A stretch of 64,000 bases of DNA, taken from positions 5,332,001-5,396,000 of the forward strand of contig NZ_JADBEM010000001.1 of the NCBI RefSeq assembly GCF_014873875.1, read 5' to 3'. Position numbers and translations under genes: made by a program. Shown piece by piece: positions 33,405-42,295 of the stretch. The notes under the pieces are model-generated. The model did not search any database. It was not told the DNA's origin and worked only from the letters and a program-made list of their open reading frames with translations. Source of the stretch: Actinopolymorpha pittospori. GTDB lineage: Bacteria > Actinomycetota > Actinomycetes > Propionibacteriales > Actinopolymorphaceae. Within the stretch, counting starts at the first letter, position 1; each line of letters begins with the position of its first letter.

Positions 33405-33653
33405 ATGACGTGTCCTCGCTGCGATTTCGACCGCGTCGAAAAGCTCGCGACCTCCCAGGTTCCCGGCGTCTGGGATGTCCTGCAGTGTCAACGCTGCCTG
33501 TACATGTGGCGCACCACCGAGCCGGCCCGTCGTACGACCCGCGAGGCCTATCCGGAGGCGTTCCGGATGACCCAGGCCGACATCGACAACGCCCCCGAGG
33601 TCCCCACCATCCCGCCGCTTCTCCGGCGGAACGAGGAGCGGGAGGGGACCTGA
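33405..33653 (+). CDS. Small zinc-ribbon protein VdcD/BsdD-like, decarboxylase subunit D
   Basis: An 82-residue protein with two CxxC pairs (CPRCDF at residues 3-6 and CQRC near 30) forming a zinc ribbon, followed by WRTTEPARRT and a C-terminal TIPPLLRR. This is the pattern of the small third subunit in hydroxyarylic acid decarboxylases (VdcD, BsdD), whose biochemical role is unclear but which is needed for full activity. The ATG at 33405 follows GGGAAGGGAG. The stop overlaps the start of the next gene (TGATG). Confidence 0.88.
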   Translation: MTCPRCDFDRVEKLATSQVPGVWDVLQCQRCLYMWRTTEPARRTTREAYPEAFRMTQADIDNAPEVPTIPPLLRRNEEREGT

Positions 33654-33964
33654 TGCCCGATCCGTCCGCCGCCGAACAGGCAGGTGCCGCGCACGACACC
33701 CTCATGTGGGAGGTCGTCGCCGCGCCGGGCCGTCTCGCCGACCTGCTCCGATGGATCGACGAAGAGGCGGTGCCGGACCTGCTCCGCACGCCGAACTGCC
33801 TGAGCGTCGACGCCTACGCGGCGGCCGACGATCGGGCGGTCCTCATCATCCGCTTCGAGGGACGTCCCGCACGCGTTCCCGACCCGCCCGAGGACCTGGT
33901 GCGCAGGTCGGCCCACCAATGGCCGTTTCGCCACCTCTGGAGCCGGGGCGTCAGGAGTGGGTGA
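33653..33964 (+). CDS. Small protein of unknown function, possible ferredoxin-like (ABM) fold
   Basis: A 103-residue protein coupled to the VdcD-like gene by a TGATG overlap. It reads LMWEVVAAPGRLADLLRWIDEEAVPDLLRTPNCLSVDAY followed by DDRAVLIIRFE, an alternation of strands and helices like antibiotic-biosynthesis-monooxygenase-type dimers. I do not recognise a specific family. Its place at the end of the decarboxylase operon suggests a role in aromatic acid breakdown. Its 3' end overlaps the convergent mraY gene by 14 bases. Confidence 0.65.
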   Translation: MPDPSAAEQAGAAHDTLMWEVVAAPGRLADLLRWIDEEAVPDLLRTPNCLSVDAYAAADDRAVLIIRFEGRPARVPDPPEDLVRRSAHQWPFRHLWSRGVRSG

Positions 33965-35030
33965 GCCACTCGGCGTAGAACATGCCGAGTCCCAGGGCGA
34001 CGAGGATGCCGCAGATGATCCAGAACCGGATCACGATGGTGATCTCCGGCCAGCCCTTGAGCTGGTAATGGTGCTGGATGGGGGAGTTCAGGAAGAGCCG
34101 GCGGGGGGTGCCGGTGAGTCGCCTGGTCAGCTTGAAGTAACCACGCTGCAGGATCACCGAGGCGTTGGCCGCGACGAAGAGCCCGCCGATGACGATGAGA
34201 AGCAGTTCGGTCCGGGTCATGATGGCGAGCCCGGCGACGGCGCCGCCGAGCCCGAGCGCACCCGTGTCGCCCATGATGATGCGTGCCGGATTGGCGTTCC
34301 ACCAGAGGAATCCGCCACAGGCGGTGGCCAGGGAGAACGCGATGATGGCGAGGTCGTACGGGTCACGCACCTGGTAGCACCCGGGCAGGTCGGCCGCGGC
34401 GCAGGACTGGTTGAACTGCCAGACACAGACGATCGTGTAACCGGCGAAGACGAGGGTGCAGGCGCCGGTAGTCAAGCCGTCCAGGCCGTCGAGGAGGTTC
34501 ACTCCGTTCGAGGTCGCGGACACCATGAAGAGCGCCCACACGACGAAGACCACGGCTCCCAACTGGAGGCCGGGAAGGTCGCGCATGAACGAGAGGAACG
34601 TCGACGCGGCGGTGAGCCCGTGAGCGTCGGGGAGTCGAATGGCGAGGATGGCGAACACGACGGCCACCAGGGTCTGGCCGACCAGCTTCGCACGGCCGCG
34701 TAGCCCGAGGTTTCGCGCGCGGGTGACCTTCAGGTAGTCGTCGAGGAAGCCGACCACGCCGAGGCCGACCAGGAGGAGCAGGACGAGCATGCCGGACGCC
34801 GACGGCCCGGCGCCGGCGACGACGTGTGCGACCAGGTACCCGATGGTGGCGGCGGCGATGATGGCGGACCCACCCATGGTGGGGACGCCCTGCTTGACCT
34901 GGTGCTCCATCGGCATGTCGTCGTGGATGGGCTGCCCGAGCCCCTTCCGCAGAAAGAACCGGGCCACCAACGAAGTCAGCCCCAGGGACAGGACGAGCGA
35001 CACGACGCCGCCAAAGAGGATCGCCTTCAT
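33951..35030 (-). CDS. mraY: Phospho-N-acetylmuramoyl-pentapeptide-transferase MraY, isolated copy
   Basis: A 359-residue membrane enzyme with about ten helices. Conserved motifs are GLGQPIHDDMPMEHQVKQGVPTMGG, DDYLK with D97-D98, SNGVNLLDGLDGL, the catalytic D255 in IMGDTGALGLG, and SPIQHHYQLKGWPE. It transfers phospho-MurNAc-pentapeptide to undecaprenyl phosphate, the first membrane step of peptidoglycan synthesis. In actinomycetes the housekeeping copy is in the dcw cluster. Here no other cell wall genes are close, so this is either an extra copy or a resistance paralogue. The ATG at 35030 is the natural start. Confidence 0.93.
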   Translation of the reverse strand: MKAILFGGVVSLVLSLGLTSLVARFFLRKGLGQPIHDDMPMEHQVKQGVPTMGGSAIIAAATIGYLVAHVVAGAGPSASGMLVLLLLVGLGVVGFLDDYLKVTRARNLGLRGRAKLVGQTLVAVVFAILAIRLPDAHGLTAASTFLSFMRDLPGLQLGAVVFVVWALFMVSATSNGVNLLDGLDGLTTGACTLVFAGYTIVCVWQFNQSCAAADLPGCYQVRDPYDLAIIAFSLATACGGFLWWNANPARIIMGDTGALGLGGAVAGLAIMTRTELLLIVIGGLFVAANASVILQRGYFKLTRRLTGTPRRLFLNSPIQHHYQLKGWPEITIVIRFWIICGILVALGLGMFYAEWLTHS

Positions 35031-35249
35031 CCGTCGTACCTGCCGACGTTTCGGTAGGCCGTCGACCTCTCCTCAGGCACAGCTACCACCCTCCGTCATG
35101 CTGTCGGTCCTGTCGGTGATGGGATTCCGCTCTCGCGCCATCGGTGAATGACTGACGATAGCGATACGGCTGTCACAAACGAGTCATACCCGGCGCCGTG
35201 GAGTGAGCGGCGACCTTCCTCTCCGCGCGCTATGGCGAGGTCCGATCGC

Positions 35250-36191
35250 CTACCTGGTCCGGGTCAGGTGGGCCCGGAAGAAGTCGGTCAGCCGCGCGAC
35301 CGCAGGCGTGACGTAGGCGTCCTTGTCGTAGAGGTCGGTGTGCGTCGCGCCGTCGATCCACAGCAGGTCCTTCGGGCCGCTCGCCCGCTGGAACGCTTCC
35401 ACGCTCATCCAGGAGGTCACCGCCTCGCGTCCGACGATCATCTGCAGGGGGCGCGGGGCGAGCAGGTCGAGGGGGCCGAAGGTGTCGAAGGCGGCGATGC
35501 GGTCGACGCTGGTCCAGGTCAGTGCCTTGGCCGAGCGGGGGTGTTGGGCGCGGGGAGTGCAGTAGTACTCCCAGCCCTCGTACACATGCGGGCCCCCGCG
35601 GCGTGCCTCTTCTTCGGTGTCCGGGAAGAGCGTGAAGGTCTGCGTGCCCTGGCCGCGGGCCTCTGCGGTACGCGCGGCCCCGGCCGCCGCCAGCATGCCC
35701 TGGATGACGGCGGGGTCCTGGGTGCCATCCGCGCCGAGCCGGAACTGGCGGGCGATGTCGACGGCGCTGACGGTGCCGACGGCCTTGACGCGGTGATCAG
35801 TGGCGGCGGCGGTGAGGGCGTATCCGCCGGAGGCGCAGATGCCCAGCAACCCGATACGGTCCGGGTCGACGTCCGTACGGGTGGTGAGGAAGGAGACGGC
35901 CGCCTTGTGGTCCTCGACCCGGTGGCCAGGGTCCTCCAGGCCGCGCGGCTCGCCCTGGCTCTCGCCCTGGAAGGCGGCGTCGAACGCCAGGGTGAGGAAG
36001 CCGCGCTCGGCCAGCCGCCCGGCGTAGAGGCCGGCGGCCTGTTCCTTCACCCCGCTGCCGGGATGGCCGACGACGATCGCGGGGCGCCGGCCGGCTGCCT
36101 CCTCGTTGTTCGGGAGGTGTTCGTCGTCGGGGATGTAGAGGTGGCCCGCGAGCCGCAGGCCGCCGCTGGGAAAGGTGACATTGACGCTCAT
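35250..36191 (-). CDS. Alpha/beta hydrolase (dienelactone hydrolase/YcjY-like)
   Basis: A 313-residue hydrolase. The oxyanion segment is VVGHPGSGVKEQAAGLYAGRLA; the nucleophile elbow is GLLGICASGGYAL, where the cysteine occupies the nucleophile position as in dienelactone hydrolases, although the following serine is an alternative. A C-terminal IDGATHTDLYD gives the histidine. The ATG at 36191 follows GGGAG; a longer frame to 36398 runs through the divergent regulator start and is rejected. It is divergent from the XRE-type regulator at 36316, which probably controls it. Substrate unknown. Confidence 0.85.
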   Translation of the reverse strand: MSVNVTFPSGGLRLAGHLYIPDDEHLPNNEEAAGRRPAIVVGHPGSGVKEQAAGLYAGRLAERGFLTLAFDAAFQGESQGEPRGLEDPGHRVEDHKAAVSFLTTRTDVDPDRIGLLGICASGGYALTAAATDHRVKAVGTVSAVDIARQFRLGADGTQDPAVIQGMLAAAGAARTAEARGQGTQTFTLFPDTEEEARRGGPHVYEGWEYYCTPRAQHPRSAKALTWTSVDRIAAFDTFGPLDLLAPRPLQMIVGREAVTSWMSVEAFQRASGPKDLLWIDGATHTDLYDKDAYVTPAVARLTDFFRAHLTRTR

Positions 36192-36315
36192 CGAGGTGCT
36201 CCCGTCGCACAGGGGAAGCGGGCCCGGGGGACAGGCTCCGGTGGCCGCCGGCACCCGCCGGCCACGCCCCCAACCTCGTGCCACGCACAGCCCGGTGCCA
36301 GGGAGGACGCTGCCT

Positions 36316-37266
36316 ATGCAGACCAGTACCAGGCATCCGGCCGCGGCCGCGAGGGACACTGGGGCAGTGGAGAACCGTGGCGATCCTGCCGGCGGCAACG
36401 AGTTGGGCGCGTTCCTGCGCTCGCGCCGGGCCGCCCTCGATCCGCGCCGGGCCGGCCTGCCAGACGACGGCCGGCTGCGCCGCGTGCCGGGCCTGCGCCG
36501 GGAGGAGTTGGCCCAACTCGCGCACGTGAGCGTCGACTACGTCGTCCGGCTGGAGCAGGGACGCACCCGCCGGGTCTCCCGCCCCGTCCTCGACTCACTC
36601 GCCGAAGCGCTCCAACTCGCGCCGGACGAACGGGACTACCTGCTCACCATCGCCGAGTCCGCCCCGGCCGCCCCCGCGCGCAGGCCCGGTCGGCCCGCGG
36701 TCGCCCCGCGGCTGCGGCAGTTGCTGCAGACCATGCCCGACATCCCGGCGATGGTCCTCAGCCGCCGCATGGACGTGCTGGCCTGGAACCGCGGCGCCGC
36801 GGCCCTGTTGACCGACTTCGCCGCCCTGGCACCGGCCGCGCGCAACCTCATCCGGCTGACCTTCCTCGACGAGGCCTTCCGGGCCCTGTACGCCGACTGG
36901 CCGCGAGCCGCCCGCGACTGCGTCGCGGTCCTGCGCATGGAGGCTGGCCGCACCCCCCACGACCCCGCCCTGAACGCGCTGGTCGGCGAACTCGGCGTCC
37001 GGGACCCGGACTTCCGCACCTGGTGGGCCAGCCATCGCGTGCGCGGGCCGCAACAGCTCACCAAGACCTACCACCATCCCGTCGCCGGCACGCTCACCCT
37101 CGAGGTCCAGCAGTTCTCCGTCGACACCCACCCCGACCAGCAGCTGATCGCCTACACCGCGGAGCCCGGCTCGCCCTCCCACGAGGCACTGCACTTCCTC
37201 CTGCAGTGGTCCGCGACCCGCACCAACCCCGACGACGACCGTGCCGGCCGCGGCAGGCGTCCCTGA
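36316..37266 (+). CDS. XRE family regulator with MmyB-like ligand domain
   Basis: A 316-residue protein. Residues about 25-105 form the helix-turn-helix (LGAFLRSRRAALDP, RRVPGLRREELAQLAHVSVDYVVRLEQGR) typical of the group, and the C-terminal 200 residues match the MmyB-like/PAS-type ligand domain (VLSRRMDVLAWNRGAAALL, NLIRLTFLDEAFRALYADWP, TYHHPVAGTLTLEVQQF). Such regulators commonly control a divergent oxidoreductase or hydrolase gene and bind fatty-acid-like ligands. The ATG at 36316 follows GGGAGGA. The gap to the divergent hydrolase is 124 bases and must contain both promoters. Confidence 0.9.
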   Translation: MQTSTRHPAAAARDTGAVENRGDPAGGNELGAFLRSRRAALDPRRAGLPDDGRLRRVPGLRREELAQLAHVSVDYVVRLEQGRTRRVSRPVLDSLAEALQLAPDERDYLLTIAESAPAAPARRPGRPAVAPRLRQLLQTMPDIPAMVLSRRMDVLAWNRGAAALLTDFAALAPAARNLIRLTFLDEAFRALYADWPRAARDCVAVLRMEAGRTPHDPALNALVGELGVRDPDFRTWWASHRVRGPQQLTKTYHHPVAGTLTLEVQQFSVDTHPDQQLIAYTAEPGSPSHEALHFLLQWSATRTNPDDDRAGRGRRP

Positions 37267-37310
37267 GAAGCGTGCCCACACGGGGGTGGCGCGGACAGAT
37301 TCGTTCTGCT

Positions 37311-37351
37311 AGGCCACTTCGGTCTGCCAGGCCACTTCGGTCTGCCAGGCC
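37311..37351. repeat. 18-bp direct tandem repeat
   Basis: AGGCCACTTCGGTCTGCC occurs at 37311-37328 and 37329-37346 and is followed by AGGCC as a partial third copy. It lies 45 bases after the stop of the XRE regulator in the 289-base gap before the MFS gene; each unit can form a small hairpin-like arrangement (GGC...GCC). No gene is seen in the gap. Confidence 0.8.
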
Positions 37352-37555
37352 AGGCAGGCCGGTTGTCCCTCCCCGAGCACCACGGCTCGCGTACGAGCCT
37401 GAACCGCTCGGCGAAAAAGTTCACCATCGCAGGCGTGGAACGCACCCCGGGACGGGAGTCGGCGACGTTATCGTCGGGCTGAGGGACGGGGGAAGCACCC
37501 GGCCCTCCACGATCCGGTGGCACGCCGGCCGCATGTCGTCCACTACGGGGGGATC

Positions 37556-39013
37556 GTGGCGACGGAGACCGTGCAGCGTGACGGCCAACCGCTTGGCACC
37601 GCACTCGACAACGCCCGGATGTCGCCCCTGCACGTGCGGTTCTGGCTCCTCGCCGGACTCGGCATTCTGCTGGACGGATTCGACTTCTTCATCATCGGCG
37701 TCGCCCTTCCGATGATCTCGCGGGATCTCGGCGCGAGCGCCGCTGAGAAGGGGCTCATCTCGGCGGCGGCCATCGTGGGAGCGGTGTTCGGTGCCGGTCT
37801 GCTGGGACCGTTGGGGGACCGGATCGGCCGAAGCCGGATCTTCCGGGTCGATCTGTGGTTGTTCGTCGCCTTCTCGGTGCTGTGCGTCTTCGCGTGGGAC
37901 GTCTGGTCGCTGATCGCCTTCAGGTTCATGCTGGGTGTCGCGATCGGGCTCGACTATCCGATCGCCGCCAGCTACCTCGCCGAGATCCTGCCGTCGAGGA
38001 AACGGGGGCGCTGGATGGTGGGCGGCTTCAGCCTGCAGGCGGCGGGGATCGTGCTGGGTGCACTCGTCGGTGTCGTCGTCCTCAACCTGCTGCCGGCGAT
38101 CGGCTCGTGGCGTCTCATGGTGGGCTTCGGCGTCGTACCCGCACTGGTCATCCTCTGGCTGCGCCGCAACGTACCGGAGAGCCCGCGGTGGCTCGCGCAG
38201 AACGGACGCGAGCGAGAGGCCCGCGAGGTCGCCGAGAAACTGTGCGGATACCCGGTGTACGTCTCCGACACCGACCGCAGGCGGCAGGAGAAACCTCCGG
38301 AGGGGCTCAAGGCCTTCGTCCAGCCGGCGCTGTTCCGCCGTCGGATGCTCCGGCGCACCATCTTCACGGCGGGTCCGTGGTTCCTGCTGGACATCGCGAC
38401 CTACGGGGTCGGCATCTTCACCCCCACCTTGCTGGCCGCGCTCGCTCTCGCCGGCTCGGACGCGACGTTCATCGCCGACGACATCGCCTCGACGGAAGGC
38501 ACCGCCCTGCTGGATCTGTTTCTGGTGGTGGGGTTCCTGCTGGCCATCCTGCTCGTCGACCGGGTAGGACGGATTCCGCTGCAGCTGGTGGGGTTCGCGA
38601 TGATGGCGGTGGCCCTGTGCGTCCTCGGCGTGGCCGACGGGTTGCCAGGAGGTGGCGAGGCTCATATCCCGTTGGTCGTTGTCGGGTTCATCATCTTCAA
38701 CACGTTCATGAACATGGGGCCGAACTCCACGACCTTCGCCCTTCCCGCCGAGGTCTTTCCGAGCGAGATCCGGGCCGCGGGGCACGGGTTCGCGGCCGGC
38801 ATGGGCAAGCTGGGCGCCGCTCTCGGTACGTTCCTCTTCCCCATCCTTCTCGACGCGGTTGGCGCAAGTGCCCTGCTGTTCGCCATCGCCGGCACCAGCG
38901 CGCTCGCGTTCGTCATCACCTACGTTCTTCGGATCGAACCCCGCGGCCGATCGCTGGACGAGGTGTCCGGTCACGAGGTGGCCGCCCTCGCGCCCCGAGT
39001 CACCCCACCGTGA
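37556..39013 (+). CDS. MFS transporter, metabolite:H+ symporter / sugar-acid porter type
   Basis: A 485-residue transporter with about 12 membrane helices. Motifs are LLDGFDFFIIGVALPM in the first helix, the loop 2-3 signature GDRIGRSRIFR, LGVAIGLDYPIAASYLAEILPSRKRG and PESPRWLAQNGRE. This combination is typical of MFS carriers for aromatic acids, phosphate or sugars. GTG 37556 is chosen after GGGGGGA; GTG 37517 is an in-frame alternative. A cytoplasmic loop of about 60 residues separates helices 6 and 7. Substrate unknown. Confidence 0.87.
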   Translation: MATETVQRDGQPLGTALDNARMSPLHVRFWLLAGLGILLDGFDFFIIGVALPMISRDLGASAAEKGLISAAAIVGAVFGAGLLGPLGDRIGRSRIFRVDLWLFVAFSVLCVFAWDVWSLIAFRFMLGVAIGLDYPIAASYLAEILPSRKRGRWMVGGFSLQAAGIVLGALVGVVVLNLLPAIGSWRLMVGFGVVPALVILWLRRNVPESPRWLAQNGREREAREVAEKLCGYPVYVSDTDRRRQEKPPEGLKAFVQPALFRRRMLRRTIFTAGPWFLLDIATYGVGIFTPTLLAALALAGSDATFIADDIASTEGTALLDLFLVVGFLLAILLVDRVGRIPLQLVGFAMMAVALCVLGVADGLPGGGEAHIPLVVVGFIIFNTFMNMGPNSTTFALPAEVFPSEIRAAGHGFAAGMGKLGAALGTFLFPILLDAVGASALLFAIAGTSALAFVITYVLRIEPRGRSLDEVSGHEVAALAPRVTPP

Positions 39014-39083
39014 GAGGGCCCGCGGACCGTCGACACTGTGGATTCCGCCTCCGGTTCGCCCCGCGGTCTGCCATGATCACGCG

Positions 39084-39596
39084 GTGGACGCGGGCAGCAC
39101 CTTGGTACCTCCCGGGAGTCGGATCGTTCGGGCGACCCTCGCCACCTCCATCGACTGGTGTGGCCTGCTGCTCGGCGCCCTGCTCATCATCGGCGGCGTG
39201 GCGTCCTGGCTGATCGGCGATGACGCACGGCGCCAACTCGGCGTCGACCGCGGCGCGCCGACAGCGGTCCCGCTCGAGGTGCCGCCCGGCTACGCACACC
39301 CGGAGCTCGGGTACGGCGCCGACGCCAGGGGCCGAGCCGACAAGAGCATCGTCGACCTCCGTCCCGCCGACGACACCACGGCCTCGGACCTGAGTCGACA
39401 GGTCCGCATCTGCGTCGACGACGCCGCCGACGCCCGTCAGCCGTGCGGCTCGGACGCGTTCGGCGGCATCGTGCGAGTCGTCGACGGACGGCGCATCCTC
39501 ATTTCGCTGGACGACGACAGCCCGATAGCCGCCCGCGCCGCGTGGCAGTCCGTCGAGTTCACCACGAACCTCGACGAGGCTGCCTGGCTCGACTGA
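39084..39596 (+). CDS. Hypothetical membrane-anchored protein
   Basis: A 170-residue frame with one membrane segment (SIDWCGLLLGALLIIGGVASWLIG, about residues 20-43) and a hydrophilic outer domain rich in acidic residues. Two cysteines (ICVDDAADARQPC) may form a disulphide. I do not recognise the family. The frame is longer upstream, but the GTG at 39084 is the first start after the MFS gene; it lacks a clear ribosome-binding site. Codon use is of the local high-GC type. The following 250 bases hold no recognisable gene. Confidence 0.5.
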   Translation: MDAGSTLVPPGSRIVRATLATSIDWCGLLLGALLIIGGVASWLIGDDARRQLGVDRGAPTAVPLEVPPGYAHPELGYGADARGRADKSIVDLRPADDTTASDLSRQVRICVDDAADARQPCGSDAFGGIVRVVDGRRILISLDDDSPIAARAAWQSVEFTTNLDEAAWLD

Positions 39597-39848
39597 CGTC
39601 CTGGGCTCCCCAGCACCAGTCCTGAGGCAGGCGCTGACGCGTCGGTCTGAGGTCGCGATCCAGGTGAGGACGTTGACGAGTGCGCGGCGGACGATGCTCG
39701 TGGTGGCGCGCAAACACCCTTGACGGGCGCACGGACGGCCGGTTGGGTAGGAGTCTTGCCCATTTTCAGGTGGACCTGCTCGACCTGTCGGCGCAGCGAG
39801 CGCCCCGAAGGGACATGGACGTGCGCATGAGGATTCCAGGACTTCCGA

Positions 39849-41105
39849 ATGCCCGCGGACACAGGACGTCTGCTGGGCGCCTTCGGGATCGATGCCCTGG
39901 GCGGCGGGCTGTTCCTGCCCTTCTCGGTCCTCTTCTTCACCATGACCACGTCGCTGGGCCTGCAACAGGTGGGCCTGGCGCTTTCGATCGCGGCGATCGC
40001 GCGGCTGCCCGCAACCGGCGGCGCGGGGATGCTCACCGATCGAATTGGTCCGAAGAACGCCGTAATCATCTCCAACCTGGTCCAGGCGATCGGGTTCGCC
40101 GGTTACCTCTTCGTCGACTCGTTCACGCAGATGCTCCTCGCGGCGGTCGTCGTCCAGGTGGGCAACTCGCTTTTCTGGGTCGCCTACCCCGCTCTTGTGC
40201 ACGAGGTGGCTGACAAGGCCGGACAGGAACGCTGGTTCGCCCTCATCAACGCCCTGCGCAACGCGGGCTTGGCGGTCGGCGCCCTCGGCGCCAGTCTCGC
40301 CGTCGCACTCGGAGGCACCATCGGCTATCAGCTGATCGTGGCCGTCAACACCGCGTCCTTCGTCGTGGCCGCGATCCTGACCCGGCTCGACCCCATTCCG
40401 AGCCAGCGCCGCGACTACAGCCGGGAGCCAGGTGCGGCCGGAGCGGCCGGTTGGGTCGCGGTGCTCCGCGACCGGCCGTTCCTCGGCTTCGTCGGCGTCA
40501 ACCTCGGGTTTGCGCTGCTCTCGTTGTCGTTCGTCATCGCCGTGCCGGTCTTCCTGGTCGACCTCGCCCACCTCCCTGGCTGGACACCAGGCACGCTGCT
40601 GGCACTCAACGCCATCCTCGGCGCACTCGGAGCCGCACCCGTCGTCGCGGCCATCACGGGCCGGCGGCGCGATCACGTCCTGTTCAGTTCACAACTGATC
40701 ATCGGAGTCGGGTACGGCTGTGTACTCCTCGCCGGCCTTGCTTCACCTGGCTTGAGCCTCGCACTGGCCCTGCTGGCCGCGGTGCTCGTGACCACCACCG
40801 AACTGATCCAGGGCCCCGCGGTTTCCGCCATCGTCAACGAGTCCGCGGGCGACCAGGATCGCGGACGCTACATCTCCGTCTACCAGATGACCTTCAGCAT
40901 CGTCGACATCATCGCCCCTGTCGCACTGACGACGGCCCTCACCCATGGCCCGTTCGCCACCTGGCTACCGCTGATCGTCATCGCCGCACTGGACGCGGTT
41001 GTCATCCTGCTCCTCTCCCGGCACCTGTCAGCCCTGACCTTGCGCATCGGACACGCAACCCCCGCCGATCCCGTCACCCGCCCGATCGAGGCCGACGGGC
41101 TGTAG
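39849..41105 (+). CDS. MFS transporter
   Basis: A 418-residue protein with about 12 predicted helices (GLFLPFSVLFFTMTTSLGLQQVGLALS near the start, GMLTDRIGPKNAVIISNLVQAIGFAGYLF as the loop 2-3 signature). It resembles drug-efflux MFS proteins of the MdtH/YebQ sort. The ATG at 39849 has a modest purine-rich stretch upstream. Intact. Substrate cannot be predicted. Confidence 0.85.
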   Translation: MPADTGRLLGAFGIDALGGGLFLPFSVLFFTMTTSLGLQQVGLALSIAAIARLPATGGAGMLTDRIGPKNAVIISNLVQAIGFAGYLFVDSFTQMLLAAVVVQVGNSLFWVAYPALVHEVADKAGQERWFALINALRNAGLAVGALGASLAVALGGTIGYQLIVAVNTASFVVAAILTRLDPIPSQRRDYSREPGAAGAAGWVAVLRDRPFLGFVGVNLGFALLSLSFVIAVPVFLVDLAHLPGWTPGTLLALNAILGALGAAPVVAAITGRRRDHVLFSSQLIIGVGYGCVLLAGLASPGLSLALALLAAVLVTTTELIQGPAVSAIVNESAGDQDRGRYISVYQMTFSIVDIIAPVALTTALTHGPFATWLPLIVIAALDAVVILLLSRHLSALTLRIGHATPADPVTRPIEADGL

Positions 41106-41160
41106 CCGGGACGGCCGTCAAGGGCCCGGTGTTGCCACAGACCTCCAGCAGGGCAACGCC

Positions 41161-42126
41161 TCAGCTGAGCTGGACAGCCCGCCGGGCAGCCTCCTCGGCC
41201 TCGCTGATCAGGCGTGCGATGAGGTCCTGCGTGGGAAGAACGTCGTGGACGAGTTCGACGGACTGACCGGTCAAGGGCAGCATGTCCTGCCCGCCGCCCG
41301 ACCGGAGCGCGCGCAGGAGTTCGGGGCCGACAACGTCCGGATCGACCTCCTCGGGTGCGGACTCCAGCCGGTCGGTCAGTTCGGTACGCAATGACCTGGG
41401 CGCGTACGGCACGCCCAGCTGGGGGATGGTGAACGGTGGCATCACCCGCTCGCTGTGCGGCACCTTCACGACCTCGGTCGCGTCGGCGGCCACGATCCGG
41501 TCCTTCCAGCGCTGGTCTATCGACATCTCTTCGGTCGCGAGGAAGCGAGTGCCAAGGCTCACCCCCTGCGCACCCAGCGCGAAGGCGGCGGCGATACCTC
41601 GGCCGTCGGCGATACCGCCCGCCGCGACCACCGGGACACCTCCCGCGACGTCGACCACGGCCGGCACGAGTACGAGTGTGCTGATCCAGCCGGCGTTCCC
41701 GCCGGCCTCGCCACCCTGTGCGACGAGGACGTCCGCGCCCGCGTCACGGGCTGCTTCGGCGGCGGCCACGTCACCGACCGTCTGTATCCAGGTGATTCCG
41801 TACTCGTGGGCCCGCGCGATCAGCGTGGCCGGAACGCCCATGTGGAAGCTGATCGCGGCGGGCCGCTCCTCGAGCGTCGCCTCGAACGCCTCCTCATTCA
41901 GCGGTCTGCCGGTGTGGTTGATCGCGAAGGGACGATCCGTCTGCGCACGCAACTGCCGCCACTGTGCGCGGAGTTCCTCGACCGAGCGGGTCGCCGTCCC
42001 GAGGCTGCCCAGGGCTCCAGCCCGACAGACCTCCGCTGCCAACCGCACTTCCTCCCCCGGCCCGAACGGCGCGAGCACGATCGGCACCTCGATGCCGAGC
42101 AGGTCACACAGTCGATTCCCTGCCAT
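41161..42126 (-). CDS. Nitronate monooxygenase-like FMN enzyme (2-nitropropane dioxygenase family)
   Basis: A 321-residue TIM-barrel flavoprotein. The start CDLLGIEVPIVLAPFGPG, the histidine in ISFHMGVP, VLVAQGGEAGGNAG and VVAAGGIADGRGIAAAFALGAQGVSLGTRFLATEE with the phosphate-binding glycines are characteristic. Members oxidise alkyl nitronates or act as enoyl reductase-like enzymes. The ATG at 42126 is chosen by alignment with the family's start; an in-frame ATG at 42162 adds 12 residues. It is convergent with the MFS gene and stands alone. Confidence 0.88.
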   Translation of the reverse strand: MAGNRLCDLLGIEVPIVLAPFGPGEEVRLAAEVCRAGALGSLGTATRSVEELRAQWRQLRAQTDRPFAINHTGRPLNEEAFEATLEERPAAISFHMGVPATLIARAHEYGITWIQTVGDVAAAEAARDAGADVLVAQGGEAGGNAGWISTLVLVPAVVDVAGGVPVVAAGGIADGRGIAAAFALGAQGVSLGTRFLATEEMSIDQRWKDRIVAADATEVVKVPHSERVMPPFTIPQLGVPYAPRSLRTELTDRLESAPEEVDPDVVGPELLRALRSGGGQDMLPLTGQSVELVHDVLPTQDLIARLISEAEEAARRAVQLS

Positions 42127-42295
42127 GGGTCCCAGTCTTGGCGCTCCGACGTGCCTGGACAAGGCCCATGACGGAACGGCTCGACGCCCTGAACCCCGAA
42201 AGGGTCAACCCTCGCGAAGCGTCGACATCACGCAGGTTTCGGATCGATCCGCCGCCCCGCTCATCGGACACGAATCCGTGATGGCAGGAAATCGG

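Noticed and set aside
35148..37715. An 855-residue rightward frame across hydrolase, regulator and MFS gene
   Set aside because: Antisense or out of frame to three recognisable genes; no domain or ribosome-binding site.
39597..39848. A gene or IS remnant between the hypothetical membrane protein and the second MFS gene
   Set aside because: Short frames on both strands have no recognisable protein character; there may be a promoter (TTGACG near 39719) but no clear -10 box.
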